28,483 bases of DNA from JBPCOI01 sp051000395 (GTDB lineage: Bacteria > Actinomycetota > Actinomycetes > Mycobacteriales > Jatrophihabitantaceae), in NCBI GenBank assembly GCA_051000395.1, contig JBPCOI010000039.1, positions 1 to 28,483 on the forward strand, read 5' to 3'. The translations under genes were made by a program, and so were the position numbers. Below, piece after piece: positions 7,949 through 14,974 of this stretch (the first letter of the stretch is position 1; every line of letters begins with the position of its first letter). The notes under the pieces were generated by a model, which was not told the origin of the DNA, ran no database searches, and was given only the letters and a program-made list of their open reading frames with translations.

Positions 7949-9338
7949 CCACCACGCGCGAGCGGCGGACGTGCTGGTGATCTTCGGTATCACCGGGGAT
8001 CTCGCGCACAAGATGACCTTCCGCGCGCTGTACCGGCTCGAGCGCCGCAAACTGCTCGACTGCCCGATCATCGGCGTCGCTGCCGAAGGCATGTCGGTCG
8101 ATCAGCTGGTGAAACGCGCCCGCGCTGCCATCGACCAAGCCGGGGAGCCGATCGATGACACGGCGTTCGACCGGCTCGCCGATCGCCTGTCCTACGTGCA
8201 CGGTGACGTCACCGAGACCGAGCTCTACGACCGGCTGGCCGATCGGCTCACGCGTCACTCGCGTCCGCTGTACTACCTGGAGATGCCACCGGCGCTGTTC
8301 GGCCCGATCGTCGAGCGGCTCGGCAAGGCCGGTCTGGTCGAGAACGCGCGGGTCGCGGTGGAGAAGCCGTTCGGACACGACCTGGACTCGGCGCGCCGGC
8401 TCGACGCCCGGCTGCACGAGACGCTGGCCGAGCAGCGGATCCTGCGGGTGGACCACTTCCTGGGCAAGGAACCGGTCATCGAGCTGGAGTACCTGCGGTT
8501 CGCCAACCTGGCGCTCGCGGAGATCTGGGATCGCCGCAGCGTGTCCTGCGTGCAGATCACGATGGCCGAGAACTTCGGCGTCGAGGAACGCGGCAGTTTC
8601 TACGACGCGGTCGGAGCGTTGCGCGACGTGGTGCAGAACCACCTGCTGCAGGTTCTCGCGCTCGTCGCGATGGAACCGCCCGCCGGCGCCGGCGGAGACG
8701 AGCTGCGGGACAAGAATGCCGAAGTGTTCCGCGCGATCCCCGCGGCCGAGCCTCGTCACTATGTACGGTGGCAATACGACGGCTACGCCGACGTACCCGG
8801 AGTCGCGAAAGGCTCGAGCACCGAGACGTTCGCGGCGCTGCGCTTGGAGATCGACAACTGGCGCTGGTCCGGGGTGCCGATCTTCCTGCGGGCCGGCAAG
8901 GCGTTGCCGGAGCGGGTCACCGAGGTCCGACTCGTCCTGCACCGCACGCCGCGGTTGGCGTTTCTGCCCACACCGACGCAGGTCGAGCCCAACCAGATCG
9001 TGCTGCGCATCGACCCCGACCCCGGCCTGCGGGTACAGATCGCCGCGCGGGCCGGCGATTCATGGCGTCCGGTGCATCTGGACACCTCGTTCACCAAGGA
9101 ACTCGGCGAGCCGCTGGAACCCTACGAGCGGCTGCTGCACGACGCGTTGATCGGCGACGCGCACCTGTTCGCCCGCGAGGACAGCGTCGAGCAGACCTGG
9201 CGCATAGTACAACCGCTACTCGACGACCCGGCACCGATCCGCGGTTACGAACGCAACTCGTGGGGACCGCCCCAGGCGGACGCACTGCTGCGCGGTCACC
9301 AACGCTGGCAGCCGCCGTGGCTGGCAGCCGGAACCTGA
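7938..9338 (+). CDS. zwf: Glucose-6-phosphate 1-dehydrogenase
   Basis: Catalyses glucose-6-phosphate + NAD(P)+ to 6-phosphogluconolactone + NAD(P)H, the entry step of the oxidative pentose phosphate pathway; cytosolic. The 466 residues contain the dinucleotide-binding GITGDLAHK (residues 17-25), EKPFG (142-146), and the active-site signature RVDHFLGKE (170-178; the usual form is RIDHYLGKE, with the catalytic His kept). The C-terminal domain has FLRAGKALPERVTEV and ends with SWGPPQADALL. ATG at 7938 follows GAGG. No opcA, 6-phosphogluconolactonase or 6-phosphogluconate dehydrogenase gene is nearby, unlike the common actinobacterial tkt-tal-zwf-opcA-pgl arrangement, so this may be an extra zwf. 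A HAD phosphatase follows on the same strand. Confidence 0.95.
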   Translation: MAANHHARAADVLVIFGITGDLAHKMTFRALYRLERRKLLDCPIIGVAAEGMSVDQLVKRARAAIDQAGEPIDDTAFDRLADRLSYVHGDVTETELYDRLADRLTRHSRPLYYLEMPPALFGPIVERLGKAGLVENARVAVEKPFGHDLDSARRLDARLHETLAEQRILRVDHFLGKEPVIELEYLRFANLALAEIWDRRSVSCVQITMAENFGVEERGSFYDAVGALRDVVQNHLLQVLALVAMEPPAGAGGDELRDKNAEVFRAIPAAEPRHYVRWQYDGYADVPGVAKGSSTETFAALRLEIDNWRWSGVPIFLRAGKALPERVTEVRLVLHRTPRLAFLPTPTQVEPNQIVLRIDPDPGLRVQIAARAGDSWRPVHLDTSFTKELGEPLEPYERLLHDALIGDAHLFAREDSVEQTWRIVQPLLDDPAPIRGYERNSWGPPQADALLRGHQRWQPPWLAAGT

Positions 9339-9391
9339 CCGGTCGGCAAGCCCAGATCACCGACGCATCACCCGACACGGAGAGGAACCCC

Positions 9392-10066
9392 ATGGCGCAA
9401 CCGAAAGTCGTCCTGTTCGACATCGACGAGACCCTGGTCCACACCGGCGGTGCGGGCGCGCGCAGCTGGGCGTGGGCGTTCGACCAGTTGCACGGCATCC
9501 CCGCCGACATCGGCGCGCACACCTCCGCGGGCGAGACCGACCCGCAGGTCGGCCGCGAGACCTTCCGCGCGGTGCTGCACCGCGACCCGTCCCACGACGA
9601 GCTGACCCGCCTGTACGCCAAGTATCTGTGGCATCTGGCCGAGGACATCTGGACCTCGAAGGAGTACCGGGTCCTGGACGGCGCGGAGGACCTGCTGCGA
9701 CGCCTGGGCGAGGCCGGCGTGCTGATCGGGGTGATCTCCGGCGCCATGGAGGGCGCGGCACACCTGAAGATGCAGCCCGGCAAGCTCAACCGGTACTTCA
9801 TCTTCGGCGCGTACGGCTCGGACTCCCCCGACCGAGCCGAACTGACCCGTCTCGGCATCGGCAAGGCCGCGCGCCTGCACGGACACGACCTGAGCAAGGA
9901 CGAGGTGTACGTCGTCGGGGACACGCCCCGCGACATCGAGGGCGCGCACACCGCGGGCGCGACCGGCATCGGCGTGGCCAGCGGACACTACGACGCCGAC
10001 CAGTTGCAGGCCGCCAAGGCCGACTACGTCCTGGGCTCACTCACGGAAGCGTTCCCGGGCCTCTGA
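9392..10066 (+). CDS. HAD-superfamily hydrolase (phosphoglycolate phosphatase-like)
   Basis: A 224-residue cytosolic haloacid dehalogenase-type phosphatase. Motif I is LFDIDETLV, with nucleophile Asp10 and acid/base Asp12. Motif II lies in VLIGVISGAMEG with the conserved Ser. A motif III Lys is probably in the LGIGKAARLHG region, and motif IV is VYVVGDTPRDIEGA. A helical cap domain is inserted after motif I, as in the phosphoglycolate phosphatase/Gph group. The substrate cannot be told from sequence; a sugar phosphate would suit the neighbouring zwf. ATG at 9392 has GAGAGGA upstream. The 53-base gap after zwf allows co-transcription. Confidence 0.88.
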   Translation: MAQPKVVLFDIDETLVHTGGAGARSWAWAFDQLHGIPADIGAHTSAGETDPQVGRETFRAVLHRDPSHDELTRLYAKYLWHLAEDIWTSKEYRVLDGAEDLLRRLGEAGVLIGVISGAMEGAAHLKMQPGKLNRYFIFGAYGSDSPDRAELTRLGIGKAARLHGHDLSKDEVYVVGDTPRDIEGAHTAGATGIGVASGHYDADQLQAAKADYVLGSLTEAFPGL

Positions 10067-10082
10067 CCGGCTGCCCAGGGCG

Positions 10083-11501
10083 ATGCACGCAGCCGAACCC
10101 ACCATGCCGCTGAGCGACGCGCCCGGCACCTCCCGACGACCACGGGTGGTCGTCGTGGGCGCCGGGTTCGGCGGCCTGGCCGCAACCCGCGGGCTACGAG
10201 GGGCCCCGGTCGAGATCACGGTGATCGACCGAACCGACCATCACTTGTTCGCGCCGCTGCTCTACCAGGTCGCCACCGGCCTGCTCTCCCCGGGCGAGAT
10301 CGCCCCCGCGCTGCGCAAGGTGCTGCGCCGCCAACACAACGCCAGCGTGGTGCTGGGCGAGGCAACCGCGGTCGATCTCGACGCCCGGCAGGTCGAGGTG
10401 CTTCAGGAGGACGGCACGGCCAGCCGGGTGAGCTATGACTATCTCGTCCTGGCCGCCGGCGCGCACGACAGCTACTTCGGGCACGACGAGTGGGGCGAGC
10501 ACGCCTACCCGATGAAGACCCTGGCCGAGGCGGCACGCCTGCGTGATCACATCTTCGAGGCCTACGAGCGGGCCGCGGAGTGCGACGACCCGACCGAACG
10601 ATGCCGGTTGATGAGCTTCGTCATCGTCGGAGCCGGGCCGACCGGCGTCGAGATCGCCGGGCAGCTGGCCGCGCTGGCTCGAGAGATGCGCCAGGAGTTT
10701 CATCCGATCAGCGCTGCGGAGTCCCAGATCGTGCTGATCGACGCGCTGCCCGAGGTGCTCAGCACCTTCCCGTCCGTTCTACGCACCCATACTAGCAAGC
10801 GCCTGGCCGCGATGGGCGTCGAGGTCCTCCTCGACGCCCGGGCCGAGGACATCGACGCCGACGGGATCACGGTCAAGGCGACGGACGAGCACACCCAACG
10901 CATCGACGCGCACACCGTCATCTGGGCCGCCGGCGTGCAACCCAGCCCGCTCGCCGTGACGATCGCTCAGGCCGCCGACGCCGACGTCGACCGCAAGGGC
11001 CGGGTACGAGTGCGCCCGGACTGCAGCCTGCCCGGACATCCCGACGTGTTCGTCGTCGGCGACATGGCCAACCTGAATGACCTACCCGGCCTGAGCGAAC
11101 CGGCTCTCCAGGAAGGCCGTTACGTCGCGAGAACGGTGCGGCACCGCGTGACGGGCGCATCCCGGCTCGGCCCGTTCACCTACCGCGATCTGGGCACGAT
11201 GGCGACCATCTCGCCCTCGGATGCGGTGGCCGACGTGTTTGGCCTGAAGCTGTGGGGGCAGGCCGGCAAGCTCGCCTGGGCACTGGTCCACATCGCGTTT
11301 CTCGTCGGCTGGGGCAACCGGGCCGGCGTGCTCGTCCGCTGGGCATTCCTCCTGCTCACCCGGTGCCGTCCGGAGCGGGTGATCCTCACCGCTGTGCGAA
11401 ACCGGGTGAGCGCGGCAGTTCCTGCGCCACGACCGGCCGCGGCATCATCCCCGACAGCCCGCCAACCATGCGCGCCCACCGACGGGAAGCGGCAGAGCTG
11501 A
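10083..11501 (+). CDS. Type II NADH dehydrogenase (NDH-2 family flavoprotein)
   Basis: Single-subunit, non-proton-pumping NADH:quinone oxidoreductase at the inner face of the cytoplasmic membrane. The 472 residues show an N-terminal FAD site VVVVGAGFGGLAA (GxGxxG at 26-31) and HHLFAPLLYQVATGLLSPGE typical of NDH-2. YDYLVLAAGA is followed by the NADH-binding motif FVIVGAGPTGVEIAG (GxGxxG at 183-188) and the second FAD motif HPDVFVVGDMA. The C-terminal part (LAWALVHIAFLVGWGNRAGV) is the membrane-associating region. A Pro/Ala-rich tail of about 30 residues follows. ATG at 10083 follows CAGGG; an in-frame ATG at 10104 lacks a ribosome site. It follows the HAD gene by 16 bases, so zwf-HAD-ndh is a likely transcription unit. 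Confidence 0.92.
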   Translation: MHAAEPTMPLSDAPGTSRRPRVVVVGAGFGGLAATRGLRGAPVEITVIDRTDHHLFAPLLYQVATGLLSPGEIAPALRKVLRRQHNASVVLGEATAVDLDARQVEVLQEDGTASRVSYDYLVLAAGAHDSYFGHDEWGEHAYPMKTLAEAARLRDHIFEAYERAAECDDPTERCRLMSFVIVGAGPTGVEIAGQLAALAREMRQEFHPISAAESQIVLIDALPEVLSTFPSVLRTHTSKRLAAMGVEVLLDARAEDIDADGITVKATDEHTQRIDAHTVIWAAGVQPSPLAVTIAQAADADVDRKGRVRVRPDCSLPGHPDVFVVGDMANLNDLPGLSEPALQEGRYVARTVRHRVTGASRLGPFTYRDLGTMATISPSDAVADVFGLKLWGQAGKLAWALVHIAFLVGWGNRAGVLVRWAFLLLTRCRPERVILTAVRNRVSAAVPAPRPAAASSPTARQPCAPTDGKRQS

Positions 11502-11512
11502 CGAACAGCCCG

Positions 11513-11525
11513 CCGTCCTGGACGG
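11513..11525. terminator. Possible bidirectional terminator dyad between ndh and cupin genes
   Basis: CCGTCC-T-GGACGG is a perfect 6-base inverted repeat in the 35-base gap between convergent genes (stops at 11501 and 11537). No T-run follows, as is common in GC-rich actinobacteria, so the call rests on position and symmetry only. Confidence 0.35.
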
Positions 11526-11536
11526 GGCAGGTGCAC

Positions 11537-11869
11537 TCAGGGCAGCTTGGCCACGGTCAGCAAGATGGCGGAGTCTTCCACCGCCTGCAGGCTGTGCCGG
11601 GCGGCGGGCACCTTCAACAGGTCACCCGCCCGGCCTTCCCAGGACTGCCCGTCGGATGACAGCCGCACCCGACCGCGCAGCACGTACACCGTCGCCTCGC
11701 CAGGGTTGTTGTGCTCGCCCAGTTCGCTGCCTTCGACCAGGCCGACGACGGTCTGGCGCAACACGCGCTCGTGTCCGCCGACGACGGTGTCGGCGGCAGG
11801 TCGCCCGCCGTGAGCGGCAGCCAGTTGCAGCTGCTGAGTAGCCAAGGCTTCCAATGAGATCCGCTGCAT
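11537..11869 (-). CDS. Small cupin-domain protein
   Basis: A 110-residue single-domain cupin. The beta-barrel is visible as LRQTVVGLVEGSELGEHNNP, GEATVYVLRGRVRLSSDG and GRAGDLLKVPAARHSLQAVE, ending DSAILLTVAKLP. The first cupin motif keeps a His, the Glu and the closing Gly (EHNNPGEATVYVLRG) but has Asn where the second metal-binding His usually stands; the second motif keeps its His (PAARHSLQA). Metal binding may therefore be altered. The function is unknown; small cupins like this are often called stress- or redox-related. ATG at 11869 follows CATACT by seven bases, which would suit leaderless transcription; no ribosome site is seen. The frame is open upstream to 11995 without homology. Confidence 0.8.
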   Translation of the reverse strand: MQRISLEALATQQLQLAAAHGGRPAADTVVGGHERVLRQTVVGLVEGSELGEHNNPGEATVYVLRGRVRLSSDGQSWEGRAGDLLKVPAARHSLQAVEDSAILLTVAKLP

Positions 11870-11966
11870 GCTTGTCAGTATGCGTGCTTCTTGCCACCGC
11901 CGGCAGGTCACGGCCTCGCGAGCACGGGCGGCCACCGCCGAGCGAGGCCGGTGAGAGGATCCCCCG

Positions 11967-12167
11967 ATGACCGACGACACCGAAGAACCCGACACGTTCG
12001 CGGCGATACTTCAGGCCGCGTATCACGAAGTCCGCCTGCACAGCCCGCAGGGGATCGACGATGTCGCAGAACGGCTGCGGACCAAGCTGGCACCGGACGG
12101 CGTCACGTTGACGAGTGACATCCTGCGTGCGTTGGCGTTCGCGATCGTCAACGGCAGGAACCTGTAG
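11967..12167 (+). CDS. Small hypothetical protein (66 residues)
   Basis: A short acidic-then-helical protein, MTDDTEEPDTFAAILQAAYH, followed by a predicted amphipathic helix (GIDDVAERLRTKLAPDGVTL) and ending DILRALAFAIVNGRNL. I do not recognise the family. Support for coding is a good ribosome site (GAGAGGATC before ATG 11967), a codon pattern like its neighbours, and a plausible globular composition. It diverges from the cupin gene with 97 bases between the starts. No signal peptide or membrane helix is seen. Confidence 0.6.
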   Translation: MTDDTEEPDTFAAILQAAYHEVRLHSPQGIDDVAERLRTKLAPDGVTLTSDILRALAFAIVNGRNL

Positions 12168-12225
12168 CGCGCGGGCACCGCCCGAGCGACGCGATCGGGT
12201 CGGACAAGACGCGCGCATCGATCGC

Positions 12226-12255
12226 GTGACACGCCTCCCCTGAACGGCGTAGCGT
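12226..12255 (+). promoter_or_regulatory. Candidate promoter of the sugar-porter operon
   Basis: GTGACA (12226-12231) and TAGCGT (12250-12255) stand 18 bases apart, a plausible -35/-10 pair. The -10-like hexamer is the same one that opens the repeated leader element (copy D). Transcription from here would give a leader of about 180 bases before the ATG at 12439. Confidence 0.45.
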
Positions 12256-12292
12256 CGAAATCGCTGAGCATCAGCCGTTCCGGGCCGGGGAT
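12247..12292 (+). promoter_or_regulatory. Shared promoter-leader element, copy D (short)
   Basis: Starts with GCGTAGCGTCG (identical to copy B apart from the second base), then the dyad GCTGA-GCA-TCAGC (12263-12275), CCGTTCCGGG and GGGGATCGCC. It lacks the middle part found in copies A, B and C. The following stretch to 12438 holds no gene I can support; it is the probable 5' leader of the sugar-porter operon. Confidence 0.6.
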
Positions 12293-12438
12293 CGCCGCCG
12301 CTAGGCCGCCTTCCCGTAAGCAACAAGTGCACCGCCGGAAACCTGCCTCAGCCGCAGTCGGGCTGGGCAAACAGCATGGGAGCAGCCTGCGCGTCAGCTG
12401 GTTCTGACGCCGCGTGGCGACCTCGAGGCAGCACGCGC

Positions 12439-13863
12439 ATGAGCACCGTCACCGACCCACCCGCAGCATCGCCGTCAGCGAGCAGCATCCGCCGTCACGT
12501 CGTGTGGAGCGCCGCCATCACAGCCCTGGGTGGGCTGCTGTTCGGCTACGACACGGGGGTGATCTCCGGCGCGCTGTTGTTCATCGGCAAGGACTTTCAT
12601 GGGCTGACCTCGACGAACAAGGAACTGCTGACCAGCATCCTGCTCATCGGCGCGATGGTCGGCGCCCTGTTCGCCGGCAAGATCGCCGACAAGCTCGGTC
12701 GACGCCGCACGGTGCTGGGCACGGCGGCGGTGTTCGTGCTCGGTGTGTTGTTGGCCGCGTTCTCGCCCAGCTACGTCGTGTTGCTGGTCGCGCGAGTGGT
12801 GATCGGACTGGCGGTCGGGTCGGCGTCGATGGTGGTGCCGCTCTACATCGGCGAGGCCGCGCCACCGCGGATCCGCGGTGCGCTGGTCAGCTTCAACCAG
12901 TTGGCCATCACCTCCGGCATCCTCGTGTCCTACCTGGTCGACTACGGGCTGGCCTCCAGCCAGAACTGGCGGCTGATGTTCGGGCTGGCCGCGATTCCTG
13001 CGGTGCTGATGTTCGTCGGCATGTGGTTCCAGCACGAGAGCCCGCACTGGCTGGTTGCTCAGGGCCGCGAGGACGAAGCCCGTGCAGTGTTGGTGCGCGT
13101 CCGGGACGACAGCGACATCGACGCCGAGATCGCCGAGGTCCGTGACCTGGCCAAGCGCAAGTCCACCGCGCGCGACCTGCTCAACCCGAAGATTCGCCAT
13201 GCGCTGACCATCGGGATCGCGCTGGCCGTGTTTCAGCAGATCACCGGCATCAACACGATCATCTACTACGCCCCGACCTTGCTTTCCAACGCTGGGTTCG
13301 GGCACTCCGCGGCGCTGCTGGCCAATGTCGTCAACGGCGTCGTCAACGTCGGCATGACCATCGTGGCGATCTGGCTGTTGGACCGCACCGGCCGCCGCCC
13401 GCTGCTGCTGAGCGGCACCGCCGGCATGGCGGTCGGCATGGTGATGCTCGCGTTGACGTTCCTGCTCGGCGGCAGTCACCTGCACGGCGCCGGCGCCTAT
13501 GTCGCGATCGCCGGGCTGCTGATCTACACCGGCTCGTTCGCGATCGGCCTGGGGCCGGTGTTCTGGCTGCTGATCAGCGAGATCTACCCGGTCACGATCC
13601 GCGGCCGAGCGATGAGCGTGGCCACGATCGCCAACTGGGGTGCGAACTTCGTGGTCACCGTATCCTTCCTGACCCTGCTCGGCGCGATAGGCGACGACGG
13701 AACGTTCTTCCTGTTCGGCTTCCTGACCGTGGTTGCCCTGGCCTACTTCTACAAGCAGGTTCCGGAGACCAAGAACCGCACCCTGCCGCAGATCGAACGC
13801 GACCTCGGCCTGCCGCCCAGCGCGCTCAGCGAGCCGACATCGGCTCACCCCGCCGCGGCCTAG
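12439..13863 (+). CDS. Sugar porter, major facilitator superfamily
   Basis: A 474-residue, 12-helix inner-membrane proton-coupled sugar transporter of the xylose/galactose/glucose (XylE, GalP, GlcP) type. Signatures in order: GGLLFGYDTGVISGALLFI in helix 1, ADKLGRRRT in the first cytoplasmic loop, RVVIGLAVGSASMVVPLYI, EAAPPRIRGALVSFNQL, and HESPHWLVAQGREDEA. The second half has QQITGINTIIYYAPTL, DRTGRRPLLL, GPVFWLLISEIYPVTIRGRA and the closing VPETKNRTLPQIE. QQITGINTIIYY is linked with hexose binding. ATG at 12439 follows GAGG and fits the family N-terminus; the frame is open from 12376. It heads the plus-strand run with glucose dehydrogenase and the transketolase/transaldolase pair, so glucose or a pentose is the likely substrate. 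Confidence 0.93.
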   Translation: MSTVTDPPAASPSASSIRRHVVWSAAITALGGLLFGYDTGVISGALLFIGKDFHGLTSTNKELLTSILLIGAMVGALFAGKIADKLGRRRTVLGTAAVFVLGVLLAAFSPSYVVLLVARVVIGLAVGSASMVVPLYIGEAAPPRIRGALVSFNQLAITSGILVSYLVDYGLASSQNWRLMFGLAAIPAVLMFVGMWFQHESPHWLVAQGREDEARAVLVRVRDDSDIDAEIAEVRDLAKRKSTARDLLNPKIRHALTIGIALAVFQQITGINTIIYYAPTLLSNAGFGHSAALLANVVNGVVNVGMTIVAIWLLDRTGRRPLLLSGTAGMAVGMVMLALTFLLGGSHLHGAGAYVAIAGLLIYTGSFAIGLGPVFWLLISEIYPVTIRGRAMSVATIANWGANFVVTVSFLTLLGAIGDDGTFFLFGFLTVVALAYFYKQVPETKNRTLPQIERDLGLPPSALSEPTSAHPAAA

Positions 13864-13902
13864 ACCAGACCCATCACCGTCAGTACTGAGGAGACGAGCC
13901 CG

Positions 13903-14949
13903 ATGAAGGCAATCACCGTCATTCCCGGCAAACCCGATCAGGTGCAGGTCAGCGAGCTACCCGACCCGCCGCCCGAGCCGGGATCGCTGCTCGTGCAGGG
14001 GCGGCTGCTGGGCATCTGCGGAACCGACGTCGACATCGTCGAGAACGGCTACGGCTGGCCACCCGCGGGCACCGACCGGCTGCTGATCGGGCACGAATCA
14101 CTGGGCACCGTCCTGCAGGCACCAGAGGACAGCGGGTTCACTGCCGGTGACCTCGTCGCCGGCATCGTGCGCCGCCCCGACCCGGTGCCGTGCGATCCCT
14201 GCGCGCAGGGTGAGTGGGACTTCTGCCGCAACGGCCGCTACACCGAACGCGGGATCAAGGAACTCGACGGCTACGGCGCCCAGTTGTGGCGCGTCGAACC
14301 GGACTACGCGATCCGCCTCGACCCGGAACTCGGCGATTGCGGGGTGCTGTTGGAACCGGCTTCGGTACTGGCCAAGGCCTGGGAACAGACCGAGCGGATC
14401 TTCACCCGCGCCAGCTGGCGGCCCCGGGTCGCACTGATCACCGGCGCCGGCCCGATCGGGCTGTTCGCCGCCCTGCTCGGCGTGCAGCGGGGTCTGCAGG
14501 TGCACGTGCTCGACCGCGACGACGCCGGGCCGAAGGTGCAACTGGTCACCGACCTGGGCGCCAGCTTCCACACCGGCGACATCCACGACCTCGGCGTCAC
14601 TCCCGACGTGGTGATCGAATGCACCGGACACGGGCCGCTGGTGTTCGAGCTGGGCGAGATCGTCGCCCCGGACGCGGTGGTCTGCCTGACCGGCATCTCC
14701 TCCGGCACCCGCACCGTGAGCGTCGGCCTAGACGAGGTGAACAAGGCGATGGTCCTGGAGAACACCGTGCTCTTCGGCTCGGTCAATGCCGGCCGCCGGC
14801 ACTACCAGCAGGCCGCGGACGCCCTGGCCAAGGCCGACCTGGCGTGGCTGAACCGCATGATCACCCGGCGAGTGCCGATGGACGGCTTCGCCGCCGCGCT
14901 GCACAAGAACGCCGACGACGTCAAAGTCGTCGTCGACCTGGCCTCCTGA
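13903..14949 (+). CDS. Glucose 1-dehydrogenase-like medium-chain zinc dehydrogenase
   Basis: A 348-residue medium-chain dehydrogenase of the glucose dehydrogenase group (archaeal-type GDH with its own C-terminal domain), expected to oxidise glucose or a related aldose to the lactone with NAD(P)+. Catalytic zinc ligands are visible as GICGTD (Cys39) and IGHES (His64, Glu65). A structural-zinc lobe, PVPCDPCAQGEWDFC, keeps Cys97, Cys100 and Cys108 but has Gly103 where the third of four Cys normally stands. The Rossmann motif is ALITGAGPIGLFAALLG with VLDRD at the end of the second strand. GSVNAGRRHYQQAADAL near the C-terminus is characteristic of the GDH group. ATG at 13903 has GAGGAGA upstream. 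It lies 39 bases after the sugar porter. Substrate specificity is inferred. Confidence 0.85.
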   Translation: MKAITVIPGKPDQVQVSELPDPPPEPGSLLVQGRLLGICGTDVDIVENGYGWPPAGTDRLLIGHESLGTVLQAPEDSGFTAGDLVAGIVRRPDPVPCDPCAQGEWDFCRNGRYTERGIKELDGYGAQLWRVEPDYAIRLDPELGDCGVLLEPASVLAKAWEQTERIFTRASWRPRVALITGAGPIGLFAALLGVQRGLQVHVLDRDDAGPKVQLVTDLGASFHTGDIHDLGVTPDVVIECTGHGPLVFELGEIVAPDAVVCLTGISSGTRTVSVGLDEVNKAMVLENTVLFGSVNAGRRHYQQAADALAKADLAWLNRMITRRVPMDGFAAALHKNADDVKVVVDLAS

Positions 14950-14974
14950 GCACCCCCGAATACCCGGAGTACCG

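Noticed and set aside
7764..8942. Minus-strand open frame of 392 codons opposite zwf
   Set aside because: Antisense shadow of glucose-6-phosphate dehydrogenase, Arg/Gln/Asp-rich without a domain.
12475..13848. Long minus-strand open frame of 457 codons opposite the sugar porter
   Set aside because: Antisense shadow; the plus strand encodes an unmistakable 12-helix sugar porter.
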